This document shows positions 18,255 through 27,127 of a stretch of DNA of 64,000 bases, piece after piece. Below the pieces are notes generated by a model. The model saw only the letters and a list, made by a program, of their open reading frames with translations, ran no database searches and was not told the DNA's origin. The stretch's first letter is position 1; each line of letters starts with the position of its first letter. The DNA comes from Rhodococcus sp. BP22 (GTDB lineage: Bacteria > Actinomycetota > Actinomycetes > Mycobacteriales > Mycobacteriaceae): contig NZ_JACFTB010000009.1 of assembly GCF_014281965.1 (NCBI RefSeq), forward strand, positions 118,210 to 182,209, written 5' to 3'. The position numbers and the translations under genes are program-made.

Positions 18255-19241
18255 TCAGAGGGCTGAGGTGACCGAGTCGCCCACGAGAGCCAGATACTGC
18301 TCACGCGGCAGGGGCCGGCCGGCGCGCCGGAAGGCTTCCCCCACCGAAACGGTCTCGGGTGTCGTGGGTGCTATGTCAAGGATTGCAGGTGCGAGCACTG
18401 CATAGGCCCGGGGTGAGGCACTTTCGAGCTTCTTCGCCAGCATCTTCGGCTGACGTGCGGCCAGGCGCATTGTCGGGCGCAACATTGCGGTGACCAGTGC
18501 GTCGACGATCGGTCCTTGGCGCGACCCGATCGCTGCGCGCATCCAGCGAGGCAGAGTGGCGATCGTGGCCCGCCGCAGCACCCACTGGACAAGCGGGCTC
18601 ATGATGCTCAACGGACCGGGGAGCTCGGTGAGCACAGGATTGGCGCCGTTCAGAATGAGCTGCGCATGCTCGACTGCCGTCTCGCTGACCACCATATCGG
18701 GAAGAACGCGCTGGTAGTACGCCCGCATTTCGGCACGGCTCCTTGGGACTTCAGCGGGGTCGATTGTCTGAAACTGCGCGGCGATGGCGCATTCTTCCCA
18801 GTATTGGCGTTCGTCCTCCTCGCTCAACCGCCCCGGCCCGAATAGCTCGTAGACGTGAAGGACCGACTGCCACTGAGTGAGGTGTATCCAGAGCTGCCCC
18901 GCAGGATCGTTGGGGTCGTAAGTTCGACCGGTTTCTGGATCCAGACCGGTGATGCTCGAATGGATGCGCATCAGGGTGTCGGCGGCGTGCGCGGCTGTAG
19001 CGCTGTCCGCCAGCACCAGTGCACCCGCGTATTCCAGGGTGCGGTCGTACCGGTCGGCGGCGCGCTGTCGCAAAGAGCCGGTGCCGGCGACCGAAGCCAC
19101 CACCAGTGGGTCGAACATCTCGGTGAGCGCGGTGCGCGTGAAGCCCACCGTCATCGAGGTCGGATAGCGGTACACCTTCCAGGTCACCGATTCCGGGCCG
19201 AAGATGCCGTAATCGAGCGGTGCATTCACGATGCGTGTCAT
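18255..19241 (-). CDS. MpaB/DUF2236-family oxygenase
   Basis: This 328-residue protein (from ATG 19241) is of the DUF2236 family, which includes the haem-dependent latex-clearing protein Lcp and MpaB oxygenases. Visible traits: FGPESVTWKVYRYPTSMTVGFTRTALTEMFDP at the start (quoted positions 10-40), the conserved RxxxTxxY-like QRAADRYDRTLEY, and MRIHSSITGLD with the histidine expected to ligate haem. The likely reaction is O2-dependent oxidation of a hydrophobic substrate, not identified. The start codon touches a 28-bp palindrome and there is no Shine-Dalgarno, so the mRNA may be leaderless. It is 33 bp downstream of the TetR gene on the same strand and probably its target. Confidence 0.82.
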   Translation of the reverse strand: MTRIVNAPLDYGIFGPESVTWKVYRYPTSMTVGFTRTALTEMFDPLVVASVAGTGSLRQRAADRYDRTLEYAGALVLADSATAAHAADTLMRIHSSITGLDPETGRTYDPNDPAGQLWIHLTQWQSVLHVYELFGPGRLSEEDERQYWEECAIAAQFQTIDPAEVPRSRAEMRAYYQRVLPDMVVSETAVEHAQLILNGANPVLTELPGPLSIMSPLVQWVLRRATIATLPRWMRAAIGSRQGPIVDALVTAMLRPTMRLAARQPKMLAKKLESASPRAYAVLAPAILDIAPTTPETVSVGEAFRRAGRPLPREQYLALVGDSVTSAL

Positions 19242-19268
19242 GCAACACATACTGTCGCATGTGTTGCA
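19241..19268. promoter_or_regulatory. 28-bp palindromic operator between tetR and the MpaB gene
   Basis: Perfect 10-bp arms TGCAACACAT and ATGTGTTGCA are separated by 8 bp. The element fills the 33-bp gap between the TetR stop codon and the oxygenase start codon, and includes the first base of the start codon. It has the size and symmetry of a TetR operator and is most simply the site of the adjacent regulator. Confidence 0.7.
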
Positions 19269-19273
19269 CGCCG

Positions 19274-19918
19274 TCAATGGTTTTCGGACGATCCGAGTAG
19301 TAGCGGAACCAGAGTTCGTCTCGCATAGCTTCGCGCTCCCGCCTCGGAACGAACATCTATCGAATACTGCGCGGGGATCAGCACGAACGAGGCGAACAGC
19401 CGTGCCATGGTCTCCCCGATCGCATCGGCATCGAGGTGAGTCGCCCGGCCGTCCAACTGCAACTTTCGTACACCAGCGGCAGCGAAGGAGCTGGCCAACC
19501 GAAGCAACGCGGCTTCGTCGGCCATCCCGGCCGCGATGAGATCCTGCGGCTCGAACTCGGCGGTGCGTCGGATGACCGGATGCGCTTCGGTGAGGCGCAC
19601 CGCAGCCGCGAAGCCTTCGACGAGCTGTTCGGCCGGATCCTCGACCCCCTCGAGAGACTTCATGATCCCCTGCGCCATGCGTTCACCTTCGCGCAGAGTC
19701 ATCGCTTGCAGCACAGCATCGCGGTCACCGAAGCGGCGGTAGATGGTGGTCCTGTTGACCCCGGCCCGACGTGCAACACCGTCGATCGTCAGTGCACCGA
19801 TGCCGCTAGCGGCACATGCCCCTACCGCTGCATCCAGGATTTTGGTCGCCGTCGGGTCATCCGGCACGTCGCTGGCTTCTCCCGCAAACACCCGTTCGAG
19901 TACCACTCCCAGATTCAC
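19274..19918 (-). CDS. TetR-family transcriptional regulator of the MpaB-like oxygenase
   Basis: The protein has 214 residues. The N-terminal DNA-binding domain (about 25-75) has TATKILDAAVGACAASGIGALTIDGVARRAGVNRTTIYRRF, split here as motif blocks ILDAA, LTIDGVARRAGV and RTTIYRRF. The rest is an all-helical ligand domain without a recognisable subfamily signature. The start is a GTG at 19918. It precedes the oxygenase on the same strand, and the palindrome between them suggests local control, possibly of only the downstream gene. Confidence 0.88.
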   Translation of the reverse strand: MNLGVVLERVFAGEASDVPDDPTATKILDAAVGACAASGIGALTIDGVARRAGVNRTTIYRRFGDRDAVLQAMTLREGERMAQGIMKSLEGVEDPAEQLVEGFAAAVRLTEAHPVIRRTAEFEPQDLIAAGMADEAALLRLASSFAAAGVRKLQLDGRATHLDADAIGETMARLFASFVLIPAQYSIDVRSEAGARSYARRTLVPLLLGSSENH

Positions 19919-20093
19919 GGAGTCAGACTATCCGACCGAGTCGCGTGAACTGCCTGGCTGCAGGTACTGATACGGGCTGGCCAACTGGGTCCTGGTTGCT
20001 CGGCGATGAACCCGGTGAGTGTTGTCGACGCAACGCCCGGGGCGGAGTGACCGTTGGATCCCGACATCCCTGGCGCAGGTTACCTCCGGGAGG

Positions 20094-20849
20094 CTAGAGC
20101 CCTGTCTGATCCACTCCGTACTGAGCCTGTTCAGGGGTGAACCCTTCGTATATCAACTGATCGACGAGGCCTTGACGCGAGAAGGCCGTGTAGTCGAGGT
20201 AGTCCTGAGCAGAGAGCGCGGCCTGTTCGTTCCAATCAGCCGCGACATTGTCCACAGCGAAGGTCGCATCCTCGGTCGAGTAGTCCTCGTACGTCAGTTG
20301 ATCGATCAGACCCTGACGGGAAAACGACGAATAGTCCAGATAGCTGTTGGCCGCACGCACAGCATTGCGCTGTCCGCCGGTCATCCCCGTCTGCCCGCTG
20401 GCCGGCTCGGTCGTCTTCGGGGCGGCAGGAGCGATAGGTGCCGGCGCCTCAGGTTCGGTAGTTTCCACCGGTAGGACTGGTGCCGGGGGCGGGGGCGGGG
20501 GCGGGAGGACAGTCGTAGTCGTGGCTTTCGGAATGACCGGAGCCTTTTCGACCGCACTCGATTGTGCCGTTGTGGTCGCCTGCCCGCTTGCTACGTCGTC
20601 CGATGACTTGTCCGCTGAATTCACCACACCGATAACGACGAGAAGCACCACGCCGGCGGCCACGACCCATGGCCACTTCTTGTGATTGGATCCACCGGAC
20701 GCTGGATCGGCGGGAGCACCTGACAAGTGTTCGGACGCAGTCGGTTTCATCGGATCTGGTTGAAGAGCGGACGTCCACTGTTGGCCGTCCCACCACCGTA
20801 GCTGTGCAGAGCCTTCCGGGTCTGCGTGCCATCCAGGAGGTGTCGTCAT
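20094..20849 (-). CDS. DUF2510-transmembrane protein with two Ltp repeats
   Basis: The protein has 251 residues in four parts: an N-terminal DUF2510 motif (PPGWHADPEGSAQLRWWDG), a charged linker with one membrane helix (about 60-78, WPWVVAAGVVLLVVIGVV), a Thr/Pro-rich stalk with a run of eight prolines, and two copies of the Ltp motif near the C-terminus (NSYLDYSSFSRQGLIDQL and QDYLDYTAFSRQGLVDQL). The Ltp domain is named after the superinfection-exclusion lipoprotein of phage TP-J34, where it blocks DNA injection. In actinobacteria such repeats are common on surface proteins, so a phage-exclusion role is possible but unproven. Confidence 0.86.
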   Translation of the reverse strand: MTTPPGWHADPEGSAQLRWWDGQQWTSALQPDPMKPTASEHLSGAPADPASGGSNHKKWPWVVAAGVVLLVVIGVVNSADKSSDDVASGQATTTAQSSAVEKAPVIPKATTTTVLPPPPPPPAPVLPVETTEPEAPAPIAPAAPKTTEPASGQTGMTGGQRNAVRAANSYLDYSSFSRQGLIDQLTYEDYSTEDATFAVDNVAADWNEQAALSAQDYLDYTAFSRQGLVDQLIYEGFTPEQAQYGVDQTGL

Positions 20850-20909
20850 GGTTGTTCCTTACTCGTCGGGTGGTCGCCCGTTACTGCTTGTCATTCAGAT
20901 CCGCTGAGT

Positions 20910-20942
20910 GTGCAGCCGTGCATGTTTCCCCCACGGCTGCAC
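20910..20942. terminator. Strong hairpin in the 20850-21160 intergenic space
   Basis: Perfect 11-bp arms GTGCAGCCGTG and CACGGCTGCAC enclose an 11-base loop. There is no U tract on either side. It lies about 220 bp downstream of the secreted-protein gene (ending at 21161) and 61 bp upstream of the Ltp-protein start, so it may end transcription of the former. Nothing else was recognised in this 310-bp space. Confidence 0.45.
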
Positions 20943-21160
20943 TGTCACTTCAGAATTCTTCGAGACCATCAGCACAGATCTTCTTCTGCTTCGTCCCATT
21001 GGGTCGCAGAATGGTTATGTACTTCAAATTGATACCACCTGCTCCGGGCTCCAGCGGAATCAACTACTAGACCGATTGGCCCTGAACAGCTGAAATGCAA
21101 AAGTCGGTCTGAAAATTCAACCGTCCGAATGACTCCACACCGATTCTCGTCCCACGGCTT

Positions 21161-21580
21161 CTATGGAACAAAGAAGCTTGCGAGTCCCGGAGTGATCGTC
21201 CCAAGGGTGGATACGACGGTCAAAACAATGTGCCCAGACCCACTCAGTAATGTCGCCTCGGCCGGAAATCCGTATAATCCGTCCGAGGTTCGCGCCGAGC
21301 CAGACGCTCCGGTCGACAGATTCAACCAATGCACGTCGGACGAAAGTAGGCATCCCCACCTGCCTTCTTTGCCACCGGTGATGGTCACCGTGCCAGGCTG
21401 TTCGCCGAGCACCGCCACACAGCGCACAGCGGGAGCGTCGAAGCTGCCGTTCGGATTTCCGAACGGTGCCGGGTCGACTTGGAACGGAACGCTCACGACT
21501 GCGGATGCAGTTCCAACCGTCGCCAGCGTCGAACCGATCACAACGGATGCGCAGACGAGCAGGGTACGAACAACTTTCAT
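21161..21580 (-). CDS. Secreted protein of unknown function
   Basis: The protein has 139 residues with a clear Sec signal peptide (MKVVRTLLVCASVVIGSTLA, then TVGTASA just before the mature VVSVPFQVD). The mature part of about 110 residues has two cysteines (AVRC and WGC) that could pair, and an alternating polar/hydrophobic pattern suggesting a beta-sandwich. ATG 21580 is supported by GGAGG 8 bp upstream. No enzyme motif is visible. Similar small secreted proteins are common in Rhodococcus and Nocardia; no function is proposed. Confidence 0.75.
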   Translation of the reverse strand: MKVVRTLLVCASVVIGSTLATVGTASAVVSVPFQVDPAPFGNPNGSFDAPAVRCVAVLGEQPGTVTITGGKEGRWGCLLSSDVHWLNLSTGASGSARTSDGLYGFPAEATLLSGSGHIVLTVVSTLGTITPGLASFFVP

Positions 21581-21654
21581 CACAGCAACCTCCAGTGCAG
21601 GCCCGAACAGCCGTGGGGCCTATCCTCCGCCCGGCTCACGATCACAGCAAGGGC

Positions 21655-21985
21655 ACACCTCGCCGGCGCCATGTCACGAGTGTCCGGAAGCCACAGCCGA
21701 TGAGGACATCGACGACTACCTTCCCCCACCGGACCCGCCCGAAGGCTTCGATCTACTCACCGCGGCGCCGGGCATCGTCACCATCACGACAGGAGCAGTG
21801 CGCGGTCGAGTACACCTGGCCATCCAACTACGCGACGACGAACCCCAGGAGCTCGCTCCAGAATAAGTGAGACACGGTCGAAGAAATCGGATTCAGAGCC
21901 CTGAGCGCACACGCGCGGGCAGCTTCAGGCGAGTACTACCCTTTCACCGTAGCGGAGAAGAAGCGAATTGTTATGAGCGACTATC
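21655..21985 (+). pseudogene. Frameshifted remnant of an unknown protein gene
   Basis: From about 21655 one frame reads CHECPEATADEDIDDYLPPP and continues to HLAIQLRDDEPQELAPE, where it hits a stop at 21864. A different frame then continues with DTVEEIGFRALSAHARA and GEYYPFTVAEKKR. The two halves have coding-like composition and join sensibly (an acidic -LAPEW.D.VEE- type junction), suggesting one gene broken by an indel around 21865-21873. No start codon is visible for the 5' half. I do not recognise the family with confidence. Confidence 0.4.
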
Positions 21986-22031
21986 GATTTCGTTCCAGTC
22001 TGAACCGCACCGGCGATATCGATGGCAATTT

Positions 22032-22511
22032 TTATCGCACTCGCTTGCTGAGATGGACAAGTGCATAGCCGCCTGCAGTCGGTACTCGATGCGTTTCCTG
22101 AAACCCGAACCTGGAGTAGAGCCGAAGATTACCGACACTGTGTTCTCCGGTGAACAGCTTCAGCTCGGTGATGTCCTCAGAAATTCGCTCTTCCACGAGT
22201 TCGAGCAACCGACTTCCCAATCCACGACCCTGCATGTCCGGGGCTACGACCAGCCTGCCCACCTCTGCACACCGCACATTCGCAGGAAGGACACACACTC
22301 GTACCGCCCCGACGAGGCGTTGTGCACCGTCACGCAACCCGAACGAGTCCACCTCGGCCTTGTCGAGTTCAGTCGTCACGTCGGTCAACGATTCGATCAA
22401 CGGAGGCAGATATAGATCCTCATGGGCCTGGGCCTCGGTTACGTAAGCGGCACGCTGGAGCGTGAACAGCTCACCCGCGTCCTTCGGCGACAAGGTCACA
22501 ACAGATTCCAT
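22032..22511 (-). CDS. GNAT-family N-acetyltransferase
   Basis: This 159-residue protein is a single GNAT domain. The acetyl-CoA-binding motif A is clear (EVGRLVVAPDMQGRGLGSRL, with the Q-x-x-G-x-G loop). Motif B is YSRFGFQET near the end, and an N-terminal helix-strand unit reads FTLQRAAYVTEAQ. The substrate (small molecule or protein amine) cannot be predicted. It stands alone, 84 bp downstream of the permease stop codon on the same strand. Confidence 0.9.
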   Translation of the reverse strand: MESVVTLSPKDAGELFTLQRAAYVTEAQAHEDLYLPPLIESLTDVTTELDKAEVDSFGLRDGAQRLVGAVRVCVLPANVRCAEVGRLVVAPDMQGRGLGSRLLELVEERISEDITELKLFTGEHSVGNLRLYSRFGFQETHRVPTAGGYALVHLSKRVR

Positions 22512-22595
22512 ACGTAAAACTATTCCAGAAGAGCTCGGCCCAACCCGCGTCCGACAGCTATCTGGCAGCGACTTGGCCTGATCGGCCAGGAATTC

Positions 22596-23885
22596 CTACA
22601 GCTGGGGTGCCGGGCCACGAAAGTGCCGAAAGGCCGCTTCGATACCGAAGGACAGCGCCACCATAACTGCCAGGACGGTAGCGGGGCCGACGGTGCTCTC
22701 CGCGAGTAGTGCTGCCAGTGCGCCGGCACATGCCGTAGCTGCCAGGATGGAGATCCACGGCGTCGATCCACGCTGGCGCGCGGTGCGAGCTTCAGCGGCG
22801 TTCACTACGGCAAAGATGATGAGAAAGCCTGCGCTACCCATGGTGGAGATGCTGTTCAGGTCTAGTGCGTTCGCAAGCACGATGGTCGATCCGGAGGTGA
22901 TCAGCAGCCCTTCGATCGGGTGGTTCCAGATGGGCCGTTGGAGCTGGGCAGGTAGTTCTCTCGACTTCGCGATGACGTAGATCATCCGAGTCGATCCATA
23001 CAGAGTGGCGTTGATCGCTGAAGCGGTCGACAGCATCGCCGCGATGCCGATCATCGTGAACCCGACTGCTCCGAGGGCGGGGCGGGCGGCCTCGGCCAGC
23101 GCGTAGTCACGCGCGTCGATCAGGCTCGCTAACGGCACGGCTCCCACAGAGACAACAGCGACGAGCACGTACAACACGATCACGAAGAGCACCGAAATGT
23201 AGTAGGCCCTCGTGAGGGTGCGCCCGGGATCGTCGACATCCTCGGCGGTGTTGGCGATGAGTTCGAATCCTTCGTAGGCCAAGAAGATGATCATGCCGCC
23301 TGCAACGATGGAGATCGGGGAGCTCCATTGTGACGGTTCGAGCCGTTCTGCGGACACCCCCGCCAGCCCGACCACCACGAACAACACCAAGATCGCGATC
23401 TTGATCGCCACGACATAGCGCTCGGTGCGAGCGATCGTAGATGCACCGGCGATGTTGAGAACGGTGATGAGGACGATCGCCGCTGTAAGAAGGAGATGCT
23501 TGCCAAGGCTGCGAATTTCCGGTGGCAGGAAACTGGACGCGTAGCTCCCGAACGCTTGTGAATACAGCGCCAACATGACGATGTAGCTCATCCACAGCAG
23601 AACATTGATTCCACCGGAGAACAATCCCGTGCCGAACGCACGATTGACGAACGTCACCGTGCCGCCGCGGCTCGGATACGACTTCGAGAGCAGCGCATAC
23701 GATCTCGCGGTCAACAACGCCACCAGTCCGGCCAGGAGAAACGCGACCGGGGCGGCGCCCTTGGTGATTTGCACCGATAGTCCGAGGACGGCGAAGATCC
23801 CGCCACCGACCATGCCTCCGACGCCGATAGCCACAACGCCCCACAATCCGATCGGATGTGAGACCGCATCAGCGGAGTGCGGCAT
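22596..23885 (-). CDS. APC-superfamily amino acid/polyamine permease
   Basis: The protein has 429 residues and about twelve hydrophobic segments. The first is the APC signature GVGGMVGGGIFAVLGL, where the backbone of the glycine-rich unwound helix binds the amino acid; KSYPSRGGTVTFVNRAFG follows in the second and third segments, and the sixth has FLAYEGFELIANTAEDVDDP. These features fit the AAT/CAT-like branch of proton-coupled uptake carriers. ATG 23885 is preferred to a GTG one codon earlier. The substrate is unknown. Confidence 0.9.
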   Translation of the reverse strand: MPHSADAVSHPIGLWGVVAIGVGGMVGGGIFAVLGLSVQITKGAAPVAFLLAGLVALLTARSYALLSKSYPSRGGTVTFVNRAFGTGLFSGGINVLLWMSYIVMLALYSQAFGSYASSFLPPEIRSLGKHLLLTAAIVLITVLNIAGASTIARTERYVVAIKIAILVLFVVVGLAGVSAERLEPSQWSSPISIVAGGMIIFLAYEGFELIANTAEDVDDPGRTLTRAYYISVLFVIVLYVLVAVVSVGAVPLASLIDARDYALAEAARPALGAVGFTMIGIAAMLSTASAINATLYGSTRMIYVIAKSRELPAQLQRPIWNHPIEGLLITSGSTIVLANALDLNSISTMGSAGFLIIFAVVNAAEARTARQRGSTPWISILAATACAGALAALLAESTVGPATVLAVMVALSFGIEAAFRHFRGPAPQL

Positions 23886-24228
23886 CACCGAAGTCTATCC
23901 GCCGCAGTGCCACAATGAACGCGACGAATCCAAGCAGATCAGGAAATGCTGATCGGCCCGGTCGTTCCGGCGACCGTCCAGTGTCCGCGACATTGTCGAG
24001 AACATAGGTAAGTCCGATTCCGCAGTCGTCACGCCAGAACAATAGTCAGAAAGAGGCGGGGCAGCGTTGATCAGGACGGAACGACACATATGACAGCAGC
24101 GATGCCGACTGCAATTCGAGCCCCGGGACGGCCGAGAAGTTTACGCATGAGAAATGTCGCGTCGACTGAATCGTCTACTCCTGCTGTGGAGTGTAGGACA
24201 TCGGAATCCTCTGCCAGTGCTGGACAAA
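23886..24228. other. Intergenic region without a supported gene
   Basis: In 343 bp between the permease start and the stop of the MarR-like gene I see no convincing coding frame. A 25-codon minus-strand frame from 24149 (a basic start followed by a hydrophobic run) resembles a short signal or membrane peptide but has no supporting signals. The permease promoter must lie here; no clear -10/-35 pair stands out. Confidence 0.4.
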
Positions 24229-24678
24229 CTACCAATGCCAGGCACTGCCGCCGACGTTCTCGATAGTCCGTTGCAGCACTTCGATGGTTGTTACAAAGTC
24301 TGCTTCGCTGATGCCCTGCATCCGTTCTTCTTGGAGCCTGCGCTGGACCTCCGATCCAACCCGAAACTGTTCGGCACCGTGCTCGGTCTGCTCGATAACC
24401 GAACCGGACAGATGAACGAAGCCTTTCGCGACCGACGATTCGATCGCCTCGATGATGGCTTCCGGCGTGTCGTTGTGGCCGAGCTTCTCGATCGTCTCTT
24501 CCCGGTCGACACCGTCGGGATACAACGAAAGTTGGTGAAGAAGCCACCATTCGGGTTGTGAGAGCCCTACCTCGTGCAGTGCACTGCGGGTACGAGCGCG
24601 AATTGCCTCGCCAGCTCGCACGGTCCAGAATCCGATGGGCTGGCGGTTCGGTGGCTGCATGGGCATTGGTGGTGTCAT
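24229..24678 (-). CDS. MarR-like winged-helix regulator
   Basis: The protein has 149 residues from ATG 24678 (ATG 24666 is also possible). An N-terminal helix (GFWTVRAGEAIRARTRSAL) leads to the wHTH core (LSQPEWWLLHQLSLYPDG then REETIEKLG and EAIIEAIESSVAKGFV), and a C-terminal dimerisation helix ends in GGSAWHW. This arrangement matches MarR-type regulators found widely in actinobacteria. It is divergent from the deaminase gene, with 288 bp of control region between them. Confidence 0.8.
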   Translation of the reverse strand: MTPPMPMQPPNRQPIGFWTVRAGEAIRARTRSALHEVGLSQPEWWLLHQLSLYPDGVDREETIEKLGHNDTPEAIIEAIESSVAKGFVHLSGSVIEQTEHGAEQFRVGSEVQRRLQEERMQGISEADFVTTIEVLQRTIENVGGSAWHW

Positions 24679-24966
24679 AAATCCGACGATAGAACCCAAT
24701 ACGGAGTTGGGGGCAACTCGACACGGCAATTCGTACCGTGCGCGATACCGCCCAAGCACTTTCATCGAATGCGTGTAAAAAGCATCCGCGGTACGGGCAG
24801 GCATCTCGGCCTGATTGCCGGAGACTCAGGCGCGTTGGTCAATCGTGGTCAGACAGCCTGTATCCCTCCGCGGGCCGGGCACGAAGCGACGGCTACTTCA
24901 ATAGACATGAGCAAGCTGAAGCGCTCTCGCTGCTGATCTCGGGTCCTGACAGGGCACACTCGGGAT

Positions 24967-25470
24967 ATGACGTTTCCCGATTCCGGCGATTTGGCCCATA
25001 TCCATCGATGCGTCGAGCTCGCTCGCGAGGCGCTGGACGCAGGTGATAAACCGTTCGGCTCCGTGCTCGTCGACGCCGAGGGCCGGGTCCTGTTCGAGGA
25101 TCGCAATCGGGTGAGTGGCGGTGACTCCACCCGCCATCCCGAATTCACCATCGTGGAATGGGCCGTAAAGAACTTGAGTAGTGAAGATCGTGCACGGACA
25201 ACGGTCTACACCTCGGGCGAACACTGCCCGATGTGCTCTGCCGCTCACGCCTGGGTAGGTCTCGGCGACATCGTCATCGCGGTGACGAGTGCCCAACTCG
25301 CTGCATGGCAGCAGGAGTGGAACGTCGATCCTGGACCGGTCACACCGTTGCCCATCAGCCAGGTGGCACCATCGGTCACGGTCCGAGGACCCGTCGAGGA
25401 CGTCCGCGACGAGATGCGGTCACTTCATCGTCGCAATGCAGGCCTGTCGGACGAATCAGTTTCCAGCTGA
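24967..25470 (+). CDS. Cytidine/guanine deaminase-like nucleoside deaminase
   Basis: This 167-residue zinc-dependent deaminase has the catalytic pair H57-x-E59 in HPEFTIVEWA, where most relatives have HAE. The remaining zinc ligands are C87 and C90 in EHCPMCSAAHAW. This is the tRNA-adenosine/guanine deaminase-like fold, and the size and the WVGLGDIVIAVTSAQL segment suggest a free-base or nucleoside deaminase rather than TadA. It could act in purine or pterin salvage. It is a single gene divergent from a MarR-like regulator. Confidence 0.85.
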   Translation: MTFPDSGDLAHIHRCVELAREALDAGDKPFGSVLVDAEGRVLFEDRNRVSGGDSTRHPEFTIVEWAVKNLSSEDRARTTVYTSGEHCPMCSAAHAWVGLGDIVIAVTSAQLAAWQQEWNVDPGPVTPLPISQVAPSVTVRGPVEDVRDEMRSLHRRNAGLSDESVSS

Positions 25471-25732
25471 ACGGGCCAGACGCTTCGCGGCTCGCTATCC
25501 GCAGTGTGACTCGTCGTTTTCCGATGTGGTCGCGTCGTTCGCGCAGACCACCAAGAGCAGCGTGCATGCCGCGGTAACCGCGAGGAGCTGTCCGGCAGTC
25601 ATCGTGCAGCTGGCTTTCGCTCGAACTCCCGGTTTCAAAACGTAGCTGAATAATACTGCAATGTGCACCATGCAAGATGCATAATTCAAGGAGGAGCCTT
25701 TATCACCCCCTTCGCCCACCCAGGAGCTCACG

Positions 25733-27073
25733 ATGCCTCCATCGATGACCCTCTCTCCCAGACGTCGGCACGCTGCAGTTGCCGCCATGCTCACGGTGAT
25801 CACATTCACCGCCTCGTGCTCGTCGGACACGAGTCCTCCGGCTACCGACTCGGCAGCTACCGCGTCGTCGGCTACGAGCACGCCGTCCGGCGATAGCGCG
25901 TTGGTGCCGTTCGACACCGCCGCGATGGATGCAGTCGTCGACGAAACTGCACAGGAATTACGCGAAATCGGTATGGTCGTCCTCATCGAGACCCCCGATG
26001 GAAAGTACACAAACAGCTGGGGTGCAACAGAACTGGGCGGAACCGAGACACCGACGCTCGATACCAGCATCCGTATCGGATCCAACACGAAGACGTGGAC
26101 GGGTACCGCCATTCTGCAGATGGTCCAAGAAGGAAAGTTGTCGGTAGACGACCCGGTGAGCAAGTACCGACCCGATGTGCCGAATGGGGAGAACATCACC
26201 ATCGGACAAATGCTCGACATGCGCAGCGGACTCTACAATTACACCGAAACAGTGGAGCTCAATCAGGCCTTGGACGACGATCCTGGACGGGTATTTACTC
26301 CGGAGGAACTGGTCGCACTCGGACTTTCCAATCCGCCGTACTTTCCACCTGGTGAGGGGTGGCATTACTCCAACACCAACACGGTGCTCCTGGGCTTGAT
26401 CGCCGAACAACTCGATGGAAAGCCGATCGACCAGATTTTTCAAGATCGGTTCTTCTCGAAACTGAACATGACCGGGACGTCGTTTCCCGCAAACACCGAC
26501 ACCGCAATCCCTGCGCCGTTCGCGCGGGGATACTCCTACAGCGGCAACATCGAGACTCTCGGTGAGGGCAAGGATTCGCTGTCGCCGGAGAGACTGGCCG
26601 AGATCGAGTCCGGGTCCGTATCACCGCGCGATACGACTGGCGACAATCCTTCATGGACTTGGTCGGCGGGACAGGGGATCTCGACGGTCAACGATCTCGC
26701 GACGTGGGTACAGGCGATGGTGAAGGGTGATCTTCTCGACGAAAAGACACAGAAGCTGCGCATGGATAGCGTCGCTTCCACGGACCCTGAATCACCGAAA
26801 GCCGCCAATTACGGGTACGGCATCGCACAGATGGGCCCTCTGTACGGCCACACAGGTGAGCTGCCCGGCTACAACTCGTTCATGGGATACGACCCCGTCA
26901 ACGACGTGACGATGGTCATCTGGGGGAATCTTGCTCCCACAGCAGAAGGCAAAGCCCCTGCAGCACGACTAGCGGAGAAACTGATCGGCTATGTCTACGC
27001 GACGTCCGGTGGGAACGACAACGAAAATACTGCCGACGACATCGGCGAGGTAGGTGAGACGGAAGGCAACTGA
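25733..27073 (+). CDS. Lipoprotein serine hydrolase (class C beta-lactamase / DD-carboxypeptidase fold)
   Basis: The protein has 446 residues with a lipobox (FTASC, cysteine 29), so it is anchored outside the membrane. It shows the three motifs of the penicillin-binding/serine beta-lactamase fold: S117-N-T-K120, Y212-S-N214 and H373-T-G375, where the usual KTG is HTG as in many esterase or DD-peptidase members. The C-terminus is an acidic tail rich in Asn, Glu and Asp. ATG 25733 has AGGAG upstream. True beta-lactamase activity cannot be inferred; peptidoglycan peptidase or esterase is equally likely. A PadR gene follows on the same strand after 54 bp. Confidence 0.88.
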   Translation: MPPSMTLSPRRRHAAVAAMLTVITFTASCSSDTSPPATDSAATASSATSTPSGDSALVPFDTAAMDAVVDETAQELREIGMVVLIETPDGKYTNSWGATELGGTETPTLDTSIRIGSNTKTWTGTAILQMVQEGKLSVDDPVSKYRPDVPNGENITIGQMLDMRSGLYNYTETVELNQALDDDPGRVFTPEELVALGLSNPPYFPPGEGWHYSNTNTVLLGLIAEQLDGKPIDQIFQDRFFSKLNMTGTSFPANTDTAIPAPFARGYSYSGNIETLGEGKDSLSPERLAEIESGSVSPRDTTGDNPSWTWSAGQGISTVNDLATWVQAMVKGDLLDEKTQKLRMDSVASTDPESPKAANYGYGIAQMGPLYGHTGELPGYNSFMGYDPVNDVTMVIWGNLAPTAEGKAPAARLAEKLIGYVYATSGGNDNENTADDIGEVGETEGN

Positions 27074-27127
27074 ACCATTCACTAGGCTCGGTGCTTTGCA
27101 TCGGTAAGCACCCGGAGGAATGTCAGC

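Noticed and set aside
20470..20515. G-rich run that could be a repeat or quadruplex
   Set aside because: On the coding strand it is simply the eight-proline stretch of the DUF2510-Ltp protein stalk.
25495..26220. 241-codon minus-strand frame over the serine hydrolase start
   Set aside because: It is antisense to the hydrolase N-terminus, which has clear S-x-x-K and lipobox motifs, and has no family motifs of its own.
27090..27112. 7-bp hairpin before the PadR start as a riboswitch or attenuator
   Set aside because: The stem is short with no alternative structure visible. It may be a chance pairing or a weak terminator of the hydrolase gene.
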